From Tissierella sp. P1 (lineage in GTDB: Bacteria > Bacillota > Clostridia > Tissierellales > Tissierellaceae), in NCBI RefSeq assembly GCF_002266425.1, contig NZ_NPMN01000007.1:62001-126000 (forward strand): a stretch of DNA of 64,000 nt, given 5' to 3'. Below, one piece after another: positions 27,577 to 36,194 of this stretch. Numbering within the stretch: position 1 is the stretch's first letter; each line of letters opens with the position of its first letter. The position numbers were made by a program, and so were the translations under genes. The notes below the pieces were generated by a model. It searched no databases and was not told the DNA's origin. It worked only from the letters and a program-made list of their open reading frames with translations.

Positions 27577-28318
27577 AATAATTATTCTTTCTATTGTTTT
27601 AGTAATTGTATTTACAAACATTGCTTCCGCTGAGCCATCTATATCCTTATTTGGAAAAAGTGTTAGTTTAGAAGATAATAATAACCCGCAAAATTATGTA
27701 TTTTCTCTTCAATTGCTTTTTCTTCTAACAATTCTTACTTTAGCACCATCTTTATTAATAATGATGACTGGTTTTACTAGAATACTTATTGTTTTATCCT
27801 TTATAAGGAACGCATTAGGTCTTCAGCAAACTCCTCCTAATCAGGTGATTATTGGATTAGCTTTGTTTTTAACATTTTTCATTATGACACCTATTGCTAC
27901 AGAAATAAACAATGAAGCTATTCAACCATTTGTTAGAGAGGAAATCACTCAAGATGTAGCAATTGAAAGAGCTATGAAACCAGTTCGCGATTTTATGTTT
28001 AAACAGACGAGAGATAAGGATTTGGGACTATTTATGAGTATGAAGGGAACAGATAACGTAAGTAACTTAGATGAAATACCTACTCACGTAATAATTCCTG
28101 CTTTTATAATATCTGAATTAAAAACTGCATTTCAAATAGGTTTTATTATATACATTCCTTTTTTAGTTATAGATATGGTAGTTGCAAGTACCTTAATGGC
28201 AATGGGAATGATGATGTTACCGCCAGTAATAATATCCTTACCTTTTAAGATATTATTATTTATACTTGTTGATGGATGGAACTTGATTGTAAAATCATTA
28301 GTACTTGGATTTAAATAG
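27557..28318 (+). CDS. fliP: Flagellar biosynthesis protein FliP
   Basis: FliP forms the core ring of the export gate. It carries a signal peptide (KNIKIIILSIVLVIVFTNIASA), then the conserved blocks PSLLIMMTGFTRILIVLSFIRNALGLQQTPPNQVIIGLALFLTFFIM, FMFKQTRDKDLGLF and IPAFIISELKTAFQIGFIIYIPFLVIDMVVASTLMAMGMMMLPPVIISLPFKILLFILVDGW. The start is ATG 27557 (or 27560), behind AAGGAAG; the TTG at 27518 is too far upstream. About 253 residues. Confidence 0.97.
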   Translation: MMKKNIKIIILSIVLVIVFTNIASAEPSISLFGKSVSLEDNNNPQNYVFSLQLLFLLTILTLAPSLLIMMTGFTRILIVLSFIRNALGLQQTPPNQVIIGLALFLTFFIMTPIATEINNEAIQPFVREEITQDVAIERAMKPVRDFMFKQTRDKDLGLFMSMKGTDNVSNLDEIPTHVIIPAFIISELKTAFQIGFIIYIPFLVIDMVVASTLMAMGMMMLPPVIISLPFKILLFILVDGWNLIVKSLVLGFK

Positions 28319-28328
28319 GGGTGATATT

Positions 28329-28598
28329 ATGAATAATGTAGATATGCTAAAACTTGCTCAAGATGCTATACGAACAGTACTTTTTGTCTCTGCCCCTATG
28401 CTGATAATTAGTTTAGTTGTTGGGCTGATTGTTAGTGTAATTCAGGCTGTTACGCAAATACAGGAGGCTACTCTTGCATTTGTACCTAAAATTGTTGCGG
28501 TATTCTTATCATTGCTTTTATTTGGCCCTTGGATAATAAAATTGGTAACTCAATTTACATCAGAGTTACTTACAAATATTAATATGTATATTTATTAA
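28329..28598 (+). CDS. fliQ: Flagellar biosynthesis protein FliQ
   Basis: FliQ is a small two-helix subunit of the export gate. The 89-residue product has membrane helices at about 16-38 and 50-72 and the family motif VGLIVSVIQAVTQIQEATLAFVPKI. The start is ATG 28329 behind GGGGTGAT; the in-frame TTG at 28305 lies inside fliP and has no ribosome site. It stands between fliP and fliR, as is universal. Confidence 0.96.
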   Translation: MNNVDMLKLAQDAIRTVLFVSAPMLIISLVVGLIVSVIQAVTQIQEATLAFVPKIVAVFLSLLLFGPWIIKLVTQFTSELLTNINMYIY

Positions 28599-28609
28599 GG
28601 GTGACTACT

Positions 28610-29377
28610 ATGGATGCAGTTATGGAATTAATTTTTAGTAAGTATCAATTATTTTTATTAGTTATGGTAAGAACATCAGGAATTTTTATTTTTTCACCTT
28701 TTTTTAGTTCTCAAAACATACCAAATATAATGAAAATAGGATTGTCTTTTTCAGTATCTTTATTAATAACATCAACTTTATCAATTCCTCCTGATTTTAG
28801 TAATGAGATATTGATATTACTTATATTAAAGGAGTTGATGGTAGGAGTAATTATTGGATTCATATCCTATGCTTTCTTTTCGGCTTTTTATGTAATGGGA
28901 CAAATTGTTGATATGAAAATTGGATTTGGAATGGCCAATGTAATAGACCCCCTAAACAGGATACAAGTTCCATTAATGGGAAACTTTTATTATATTCTAT
29001 CATTTCTTTTATTAATGAGCTTTAATGGTCATCATTTAATTATATCGGCTTTAGTAGATAGCTATAATTTCTTACCTATTGGTGGTTTTAAATATACAGG
29101 AGATACTATGAATCTCCTTATAAATTCTTTATCTAGATCTTTTGAAATTGGATTTAAGCTAAGTACGCCAATAGTAGCAATAATATTTCTTACTGACGTA
29201 GTTTTAGGCATTATATCAAAGACCATTCCTCAAATGAATGTTTTTGTTGTTGGAATGCCTCTCAAGGTACTAATTGGGTTATTAATTATTTTAATCAGCA
29301 TGCCTATTTTTTTTACTGCCATAAATGGTATTTTTGATCTAATAGTTAATGATATATACAAATTTATTAAGACTTAA
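28610..29377 (+). CDS. fliR: Flagellar biosynthesis protein FliR
   Basis: FliR is the export-gate subunit completing the FliP-FliQ-FliR channel. The 255-residue protein has several membrane helices and the conserved blocks VMVRTSGIFIFSPFFSSQNIPNIMKIGL, LKELMVGVIIGF, FGMANVIDPLNRIQVPLMGNFYYIL and GIISKTIPQMNVFVVGMPLKVLIGLL. The start is set at ATG 28610, five bases after AAGGGTGA; the GTG at 28601 is part of that ribosome site. Confidence 0.96.
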   Translation: MDAVMELIFSKYQLFLLVMVRTSGIFIFSPFFSSQNIPNIMKIGLSFSVSLLITSTLSIPPDFSNEILILLILKELMVGVIIGFISYAFFSAFYVMGQIVDMKIGFGMANVIDPLNRIQVPLMGNFYYILSFLLLMSFNGHHLIISALVDSYNFLPIGGFKYTGDTMNLLINSLSRSFEIGFKLSTPIVAIIFLTDVVLGIISKTIPQMNVFVVGMPLKVLIGLLIILISMPIFFTAINGIFDLIVNDIYKFIKT

Positions 29378-29392
29378 TATAAGGTTGATATT

Positions 29393-30475
29393 ATGATAAT
29401 AAAAATTAATTTGCAACTATTCTCTGAAAAAACTGAAAAGCCTACCCCTAAGAAAAGAAGAGATGCTCGGGAAGAAGGACAAATACTCCAAAGTAAAGAA
29501 GTTAACACAGTTGTAATTCTCTTTAGCTGTTTTTTAGGGTTAAAGTTATTTGGGGGATTTATGAGTGAGCAATTAAAAAAATTTATGGTTGATATTTTTA
29601 CTGAAATCAGTAATGTAGAAGTTTTTTTAAATCCCAATAACTTAATGATTAATTTTCTAAATATCTCAACGATTTTTATAATAATAAGCTCACCTATTCT
29701 AATAGTTGCTTTTTTATCTTCTTTGATTATCAACTATTTTCAAGTAGGTTTTTTATTTACTACTAAGACGTTAAAAATAAAATTTAATAGGCTAAATCCT
29801 GTTGAAGGTTTTAAAAAGATATTTTCAAAACGTGCTTTAGTAGAACTTGTAAAATCTATTTTGAAGGTTACTCTAGTTGGGTATATTGCTGTAAAATATG
29901 CAAATAGTCAAGTGACTAGAGTGATTAAATATTCTAGTATGGAACCTTTTGAGTCATTTATAAACTTTTCCAATTTAATGTATGGTTTTGTTATAAGAAT
30001 TTTAGGAATTTTATTAGTCTTAGCAATTATGGATTATTTTTTTCAGTGGAGAGAACATGAAAAGAATCTTATGATGAGTAAACAGGAAATAAAAGAAGAG
30101 TATAAACAAACTGAAGGAGATCCATTCATTAAAGGAAAAATAAAAGAAAAGCAAAGAAAAATAGCTATGAGTAGGATGATGCAAGATATACCAAAAGCAG
30201 ATGTAATAATCACTAACCCTACTCATTATGCAGTTGCTATAAAATATGATAAAGATAAATTTGATGCTCCTTATATTATTGGGAAAGGAGTAGATATAAT
30301 AGCTGAAAATATAAAAAAAGTAGCCAAGGAAAATATGATTCCAATAATAGAAAATAAGCCATTGGCTAGAGCTATATATGATTCAATTGAAATTGGTGAT
30401 ATTATCACAGAAGATTTATATGAAGCAGTTGCTGAAGTATTGGCATATGTTTATAGTTTAAAAGACGAATTCTAG
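29393..30475 (+). CDS. flhB: Flagellar export switch protein FlhB
   Basis: FlhB controls export specificity. The N terminus SEKTEKPTPKKRRDAREEGQ is classic. Four membrane helices lie at about 37-55, 88-115, 147-170 and 195-215. The cytoplasmic domain has the autocleavage site NPTH (275-278) within ADVIITNPTHYAVAIKYD, followed by IIENKPLARAIYDSIEIGDIITEDLYEAVAEVLAYVY. Cleavage after Asn275 is expected. The 360-residue length is normal. Compare the tail-only paralogue at 4516-4815, which lacks NPTH. Confidence 0.98.
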   Translation: MIIKINLQLFSEKTEKPTPKKRRDAREEGQILQSKEVNTVVILFSCFLGLKLFGGFMSEQLKKFMVDIFTEISNVEVFLNPNNLMINFLNISTIFIIISSPILIVAFLSSLIINYFQVGFLFTTKTLKIKFNRLNPVEGFKKIFSKRALVELVKSILKVTLVGYIAVKYANSQVTRVIKYSSMEPFESFINFSNLMYGFVIRILGILLVLAIMDYFFQWREHEKNLMMSKQEIKEEYKQTEGDPFIKGKIKEKQRKIAMSRMMQDIPKADVIITNPTHYAVAIKYDKDKFDAPYIIGKGVDIIAENIKKVAKENMIPIIENKPLARAIYDSIEIGDIITEDLYEAVAEVLAYVYSLKDEF

Positions 30476-30486
30476 GAGGATAGAAA

Positions 30487-32514
30487 ATGAAGTTAGGAGA
30501 TATATTGGTAGCTTTAGCTGTAATTGGAATAATACTTATAATAATAATACCCATAAATACAGGTGTCTTAGATTTTTTACTAAGTTTAAATATTTCTCTA
30601 TCCTTATTAATTCTATTATTATCTATGTACGCCGAAGATGCTTTACAGATAACTATTTTTCCATCTTTATTATTACTTACTACATTATTTAGACTTGCCC
30701 TTAATATTTCAACTACAAGGGGTATTCTTTTAGAGGCAGATGCTGGCAAGGTTATAGAAGCTTTTGGAAACTTTGTAATTGGGGGAAATTATGTTGTTGG
30801 ATTTATAATATTCTTCATTATTGTTATTATAAATTTCCTAGTAATCACTAAAGGTGCTGAGCGTGTTTCAGAAGTAGCTGCTAGATTTACTTTAGATGCA
30901 ATGCCTGGTAAACAAATGGCTATAGATGCTGATTTGAATTCTGGTCTAATTACTGAAGAAGAGGCGAAGAAAAGAAGAAAAGATGTGCAAAAATATGCTG
31001 ATTTTTACGGCGCTATGGATGGAGCCAGTAAGTTTGTAAAAGGAGATGCTATTGCAGGTATTATTATTACAATTATAAACATTGGTGCAGGCTTTCTTAT
31101 TGGGATTATCGGAAAAGGTATGCCTTTGAGTCAAGCACTTCAGAGATATACGTTATTAACAGTTGGAGATGGACTAGTAGGGCAAATTCCTGCATTACTT
31201 ATTTCAACTGCCACAGGTTTAGTAGTTACTAGGGCAGCTTCTGAATCTAATCTTGGACAAGATTTAATTAAACAGTTATTCTCTAACAATCCAATTATTT
31301 TATATATAATTGGAGGAGTTATGATTATGCTTGGAGTATTTACTCCTTTACCAAACTTCGCCAATATCTTGTTGGGAATTATATTTATTATTGCTGGATT
31401 AAAAACAAAGAGTACTGTTAAGGAAGAAATAAGTGAGCATATAGATGAAATTACAGAGGCAGATGAATTGAGGAAACCAGAAAATGTATTAAACTTATTG
31501 AAAGTTGATGATATTGAACTTGAATTTGGATATGGTCTTATACCATTAGCAGATATTGATCAAGGTGGAGACTTATTAGATAGGATTGTAATGATTAGAC
31601 GCCAGATTGCTATGGAATTGGGATTAGTAGTTCCAATAGTTAGATTAAGAGATAATATTCAATTGAATCCAAATGAGTATATAATTAAGATAAAAGGAGT
31701 TAAAGTTTCAAAGGGAGAAGTTTATTTTGATCACTATTTAGCAATGGATCCAGGAATTGGAGAAGGTAATATAGAAGGTATAGACACTATAGAGCCTGCT
31801 TTTGGCTTGCCTGCTAAATGGATTACAGAAAAGGAAAGAGAAAAGGCAGAGATATTTGGATATACTGTAGTCGATCCACCGTCTGTAATAGCTACTCATT
31901 TGACAGAAGTAATAAAAGAAAAGGCTTATGAACTAATTGGAAGACAAGATGTAAAAACTTTAATTGAAAATGTAAGGGAGGAATTTCCTGCTGTTGTTGA
32001 GGAAGTTGTACCTAAAGTGTTATCTCTTGGTGAAGTACAAAAAGTTTTATCTAATTTACTTAGAGAGCAAATTAGTATAAGAGATATGGTTACTATACTA
32101 GAAACATTAGCAGATTATGGAAACATTACTAGTGATACTGATTTACTTACGGAGTATGTTAGACAAAAAATGTCTGGGTATATTACTAATAAATATGTTG
32201 AAAATAACAATCTAAGTGTAGTGACATTGGATAATCAGGTAGAGGAACTTATTATGAACTCAATTAATAAAACGGAAACTGGTTCATATCTATCAATAGA
32301 ACCTAATAAGGCACAGACAATTCTAAATAATACTTTTAAAACTATACAAAAACTTACTTCTATTGGTGAACAACCCATAGTGCTTACAGCACCAATTGTT
32401 AGACTGTATTTTAAGAAATTAACTGAGCAAATGACTCGAGACGTGGTAGTCATATCCTATAATGAACTAGAATCCTCTGTGGAAGTTCAATCAGTTGGGG
32501 TGGTAGGTATATAA
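30487..32514 (+). CDS. flhA: Flagellar biosynthesis protein FlhA
   Basis: FlhA is the large export-gate protein whose cytoplasmic ring docks substrates and chaperones. The N-terminal half has eight membrane helices and the FHIPEP-type region (NISTTRGILLEADAGKVIEAFG, GAERVSEVAARFTLDAMPGKQMAIDADLNSG). The C-terminal half (about 320-675) is the cytoplasmic domain with PLADIDQGGDLLDRIVMIRRQIAMELGLVVP and FPAVVEEVVPKVLSLGEVQKVLSNLLRE. The 675-residue length is normal. The stop overlaps the flhF start (TAATG). Confidence 0.98.
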   Translation: MKLGDILVALAVIGIILIIIIPINTGVLDFLLSLNISLSLLILLLSMYAEDALQITIFPSLLLLTTLFRLALNISTTRGILLEADAGKVIEAFGNFVIGGNYVVGFIIFFIIVIINFLVITKGAERVSEVAARFTLDAMPGKQMAIDADLNSGLITEEEAKKRRKDVQKYADFYGAMDGASKFVKGDAIAGIIITIINIGAGFLIGIIGKGMPLSQALQRYTLLTVGDGLVGQIPALLISTATGLVVTRAASESNLGQDLIKQLFSNNPIILYIIGGVMIMLGVFTPLPNFANILLGIIFIIAGLKTKSTVKEEISEHIDEITEADELRKPENVLNLLKVDDIELEFGYGLIPLADIDQGGDLLDRIVMIRRQIAMELGLVVPIVRLRDNIQLNPNEYIIKIKGVKVSKGEVYFDHYLAMDPGIGEGNIEGIDTIEPAFGLPAKWITEKEREKAEIFGYTVVDPPSVIATHLTEVIKEKAYELIGRQDVKTLIENVREEFPAVVEEVVPKVLSLGEVQKVLSNLLREQISIRDMVTILETLADYGNITSDTDLLTEYVRQKMSGYITNKYVENNNLSVVTLDNQVEELIMNSINKTETGSYLSIEPNKAQTILNNTFKTIQKLTSIGEQPIVLTAPIVRLYFKKLTEQMTRDVVVISYNELESSVEVQSVGVVGI

Positions 32515-33599
32515 TGAAAATAAAGAAATATGTTGGTCAAACAGCCCATGAGGCTATGTTAAAATTAAAAATGGAATTAGGGCCTGATGCAGTTGTATTA
32601 AATACAAAAACTATTAGCCTAAGGGCTTATTTAGATATTTTAAGAAACCTTTAGTTGAGATCACGGCTGCATTTGAAGATAAAGATTTATTAAATAAAAA
32701 TACCATTAGCAAATATGAAAACAAACTAAATAGTATCAATGAAGAGCTAGTTGAGTTGAGAAATCTTGTAATGAATATTTCTGTAAATAAGAATGAAGAT
32801 GAATTTTTTTCACCTGTCTTAAAAAAGTTTTATAACACAATAGTAAATAATGGTGTAGATCCTGAGACTGCCAATTAAATTATTTAAAAAAATGAATAGT
32901 AAAATAAACTTAGAAGAAAAAGATACAGATACTATCGAGAAAATAGTAAGATTTAATTTAGCTGAATGCTTAGGAAGTCCTGGACCTATTATAGTAAATG
33001 AGGAGCAAAAAGTTATTTTCTTTATTGGCCCAACAGGTGTAGGTAAAACAACTACTCTAGCTAAAATAGCTGCAAATTTTGTTTTAAAAAACAAATATGA
33101 CATTGGTTTAATTACCTCAGATACATATAGGATTGCTGCAGTAGAGCAATTAAAAATTTATAGTGATATTTTGCAATTGCCATTAGAAATAGCTTATAAT
33201 AAAGAAGAGATGATTAAGGGAATTGATCATTTTCAAAATAAAGATATTATTTTAGTAGATACTGCTGGAAGAAATCATAACGACTTAGGACAAGTAGAAG
33301 AATTAAAAGAGATACTGAATACGGTTAAAAAAAAGGAAGTATTTTTATTAGTTAGTGCAACTACTGACTATAAGGTATTGGAATCAGTAATAGATAAATA
33401 TAACTTTTTAGATGAATACAAATTAATTATTACTAAAATTGATGAAGCCGAAAACTACGGGAATATTTTAAATATTAAACATATTGCGAATAAAGAGCTT
33501 TCATATTTTACGACAGGTCAGAATGTTCCAGATGACATTCAAATCATTGATGTTGAAAATATTGTTAAAAAACTCATTGAGGAGAATAACAATGATTGA
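32514..33599 (+). pseudogene. flhF: Flagellar biosynthesis GTPase FlhF (two compensating frameshifts as read)
   Basis: FlhF is an SRP-type GTPase that sets flagellar position and number with FlhG. The ATG (32514) overlaps the flhA stop and gives MKIKKYVGQTAHEAMLKLKMELGPDAVVLNTKTI, the FlhF signature. Near 32617 a G is missing (TTAGCC for TTAGGCC); the frame then reads PKGLFRYFKKPLVEITAAFEDKD. At 32873-32874 there is one A too many (GCCAATT for GCCATT), after which IKLFKKMNS leads into the GTPase domain: GPTGVGKTTTLAKIAA, TSDTYRIAAVEQL, VDTAGRN, ITKIDEA. The two errors cancel; the restored protein is 361 residues, a normal length. Confidence 0.9.
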
Positions 33600-34485
33600 T
33601 CAGGCAGAAAAACTAAGAAAAATTATGCAATCAAGAGATATAAGAAATGAAAGAGAACCATTAACTGAAAATAAAGCAAAGGTTATTGCAATATCTAGTG
33701 GTAAAGGTGGGGTGGGTAAGACCAATTTCGCTATAAATTTTTCTATATCTCTTAGAAGACTAGGTTATGAAGTCGTAGTGATTGATGCTGACATTGGATT
33801 AAGTAATATTGAAATACTAGCTGGTCTCAATGTTAACAATACCATATCAGATATAATATTTTCAGATAAAGATATATTTGAAATAATGACTGATGGTCCA
33901 GAAGGGATTAAGATTATTTCTGGCGGTTCTGGATTGAAAGAGTTGAGATTACTTAAAGATGATAATTTTCCAAAGTTAATTCAAGAAATAGAAAAGTTAC
34001 AAACGGCTACAGATTATATTATAATTGATACAGGAGCTGGAATTTCTAATTCTGTGACTGATTTTATTATGACTTCTAATGAGTTAATTGTTATTTGTAC
34101 TCCAGATCCAACTTCACTTATGGACTCTTATACACTAATAAAATCAATAAATTATTCTGGATTTGCAGGCAAAATAAATGTTGTTTGTAATTTAGTTAAT
34201 AATAGAAATGAGGGCAAGGAAATTTATGATAAATTAAGTAATGCAGCAAATAATTTTCTAAGAGTTCAAATTAATTATTTAGGGTATATAGAAAAAAATG
34301 ACCTAGTTAATTTTGCCGTAAGAAATCAAATACCGTTTATAATTTCACATCCAAATAGTCCCATTTCTAAGAGAATAAATATAATGGCTATGGGGTTTTT
34401 AGGAAATGAATCTCTAAAAACTGAAAGCGATAAGACAAGCTTTGCCAAAAGAATATTAGATGTTTTTTTCAAGAGAGGTGATTAA
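33592..34485 (+). CDS. flhG: Flagellar number regulator FlhG (MinD-like ATPase)
   Basis: FlhG is a MinD/ParA-family ATPase that works with FlhF to control flagellar number. The deviant Walker A is GKGGVGKT (37-44), followed by VVVIDADIGLSNIEILAGL and the Walker B-like YIIIDTGAGISN. The N-terminal MIDQAEKLRKIMQ carries the DQAxxLR motif that stimulates FlhF. The start is ATG 33592, which overlaps the flhF end by 8 bases and follows GAGGAG; longer in-frame starts lie inside flhF. About 297 residues. Confidence 0.96.
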   Translation: MIDQAEKLRKIMQSRDIRNEREPLTENKAKVIAISSGKGGVGKTNFAINFSISLRRLGYEVVVIDADIGLSNIEILAGLNVNNTISDIIFSDKDIFEIMTDGPEGIKIISGGSGLKELRLLKDDNFPKLIQEIEKLQTATDYIIIDTGAGISNSVTDFIMTSNELIVICTPDPTSLMDSYTLIKSINYSGFAGKINVVCNLVNNRNEGKEIYDKLSNAANNFLRVQINYLGYIEKNDLVNFAVRNQIPFIISHPNSPISKRINIMAMGFLGNESLKTESDKTSFAKRILDVFFKRGD

Positions 34486-35151
34486 GTGAGTTTCACATTT
34501 GATTCTTTAAATATAGGTGCGAAGATTGAAATTATAAAAATAAATGATAAAGAAGAAATCTCATATCCATCACAGGTTTTAGATATAATTAAACCTAAAG
34601 AATTAATAATTAGCGGTCCAATTAAGCAGAATAATTTAGTTTTTATACACAAGGATGAGCATATAAGAGTTTCATATAATGTTGAAAACAAAGGAAATTA
34701 TTATTTTACTGCTAAGGTTTTATCTAGAAATTATTCTTCTATATATACTTTACACATAAAAAAAATATCTGAAATTAATAAAATTCAATTAAGAAACCAT
34801 TATAGGCTTTTGACTACATTAAGTGTATATAAAGAACATTTAACAGTTGAAGGCGATAATGTTGAAACACTAATTGAAACATGTGATACTAAAGATATTT
34901 CAGGCGGTGGAATGAAACTTTATTGTAATTACGAACATAAAGTAAGAGATGAGATAATTTGTTCATTTAAAATAGGTGATCATTTAATAAAATCTAAAGC
35001 CTTAGTTGTAAGAACAGAAGAAATCAATAGTTTTAATTATAGATTTAGTATTGGGGTTTCATTTTTAGAGATGAGAGAAGAGGATAGAGAAGTGATCATC
35101 AAATATATTTTTGAAAAACAAAGAATCTTAAGATTAAAAGGGCTGATATAG
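34486..35151 (+). CDS. YcgR-like PilZ domain protein (c-di-GMP receptor)
   Basis: This 221-residue protein has an N-terminal YcgR_2-type barrel (about 1-90) and a C-terminal PilZ domain. The c-di-GMP motifs are present: RxxxR in QLRNHYRL (about 102-109) and the D/NxSxxG motif in DISGGGMKLY. In E. coli and B. subtilis (YcgR, YpfA/DgrA), such proteins slow the motor when c-di-GMP is high. It starts with GTG directly after flhG and touches cheB. It probably acts as a flagellar brake; the exact partner is unknown. Confidence 0.9.
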   Translation: MSFTFDSLNIGAKIEIIKINDKEEISYPSQVLDIIKPKELIISGPIKQNNLVFIHKDEHIRVSYNVENKGNYYFTAKVLSRNYSSIYTLHIKKISEINKIQLRNHYRLLTTLSVYKEHLTVEGDNVETLIETCDTKDISGGGMKLYCNYEHKVRDEIICSFKIGDHLIKSKALVVRTEEINSFNYRFSIGVSFLEMREEDREVIIKYIFEKQRILRLKGLI

Positions 35152-36192
35152 ATGATAAAAGTTTTAATAGTAGATGATTCTGCTTTAATTAGAAAAATAT
35201 TAACAGACATACTTAGTTCAGATACTGAAATATCTGTTGTAGGTACTGCTAGAAATGGACAAGAGGCCTTAGATAAGATAGAAATCTTAAAACCCGATAT
35301 AGTAACTTTAGATATTGAGATGCCTTTAATGGATGGCTTAACAACTTTAAGACATATTGTATCTAAGTATAAACTACCTGTTATAATGATTAGTTCTCTA
35401 ACTTCTGAAGGGGCAGAGCTTACATTAAAAGCACTGGATGAAGGTGCAGTTGATTTTTTACCTAAGCCTACAAATATTTTTAGTTTAAGTCAAGCGGATA
35501 TAAAAAGAGAAATTGTAGAAAAAGTCAAGGCTGGTGCAAAGTCAAAATTTTATATTAAGGAAACTGTTAAAAAAACAACTACAGTAAAAGTGGATAGGTT
35601 AAATATAACTTATGAAGGATTTCAAAATATTATAGCTGTCGGGACTTCAACAGGTGGTCCAAGAGCTTTACAATCTTTGATTTCAGAGTTACCTAGTGAT
35701 ATTAATGCTTCTATCCTTATAGTACAACATATGCCACCTAAATTTACGAAGTCTTTAGCTGATAGATTAAATTCCATTTCTAATATTAAAATTAAAGAAG
35801 CTGAAGATGGAGATGTATTATCAAGAGGATGTGGTTATATCGCACCAGGAGATTATCACATGACAGTGGTTAAAGAGTCTAATGACCTTGTAATAAGATT
35901 AAATCAAGAACCTCAGGTTATGGGGTTAAGACCAACTGTTGATAAGATGATGGAGTCAGTAGCTAAAATCAGTGGATACTCAAAAATAGGTGTTATTTTG
36001 ACAGGTATGGGATCTGATGGAACAAACGGTATAATGAAAATGAGACAATCTGGTAGCTATACTATAGCCCAAGATGAAGCAACCTCAGTTGTATATGGTA
36101 TGCCTAAGTCGGCTATCGCTACAAATTGTATAGATATAATATTGCCTCTAGACAAAATTGCAAATAAAATAATAAATAAAGTGGGGGTGTAG
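35152..36192 (+). CDS. cheB: Chemotaxis protein-glutamate methylesterase CheB
   Basis: CheB demethylates (and can deamidate) chemoreceptors for adaptation. The receiver domain (1-120) has D8/D9 and phosphorylation site D54 (VTLDIEMPLMDG). The esterase domain starts near 158, with catalytic S166 in VGTSTGGPRA, H193 in VQHMPPKFT and D289 in GMGSDGTNG. The 346-residue length is normal. No cheR is found in the window. Its ATG follows the PilZ stop directly. Confidence 0.98.
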   Translation: MIKVLIVDDSALIRKILTDILSSDTEISVVGTARNGQEALDKIEILKPDIVTLDIEMPLMDGLTTLRHIVSKYKLPVIMISSLTSEGAELTLKALDEGAVDFLPKPTNIFSLSQADIKREIVEKVKAGAKSKFYIKETVKKTTTVKVDRLNITYEGFQNIIAVGTSTGGPRALQSLISELPSDINASILIVQHMPPKFTKSLADRLNSISNIKIKEAEDGDVLSRGCGYIAPGDYHMTVVKESNDLVIRLNQEPQVMGLRPTVDKMMESVAKISGYSKIGVILTGMGSDGTNGIMKMRQSGSYTIAQDEATSVVYGMPKSAIATNCIDIILPLDKIANKIINKVGV

Positions 36193-36194
36193 TC

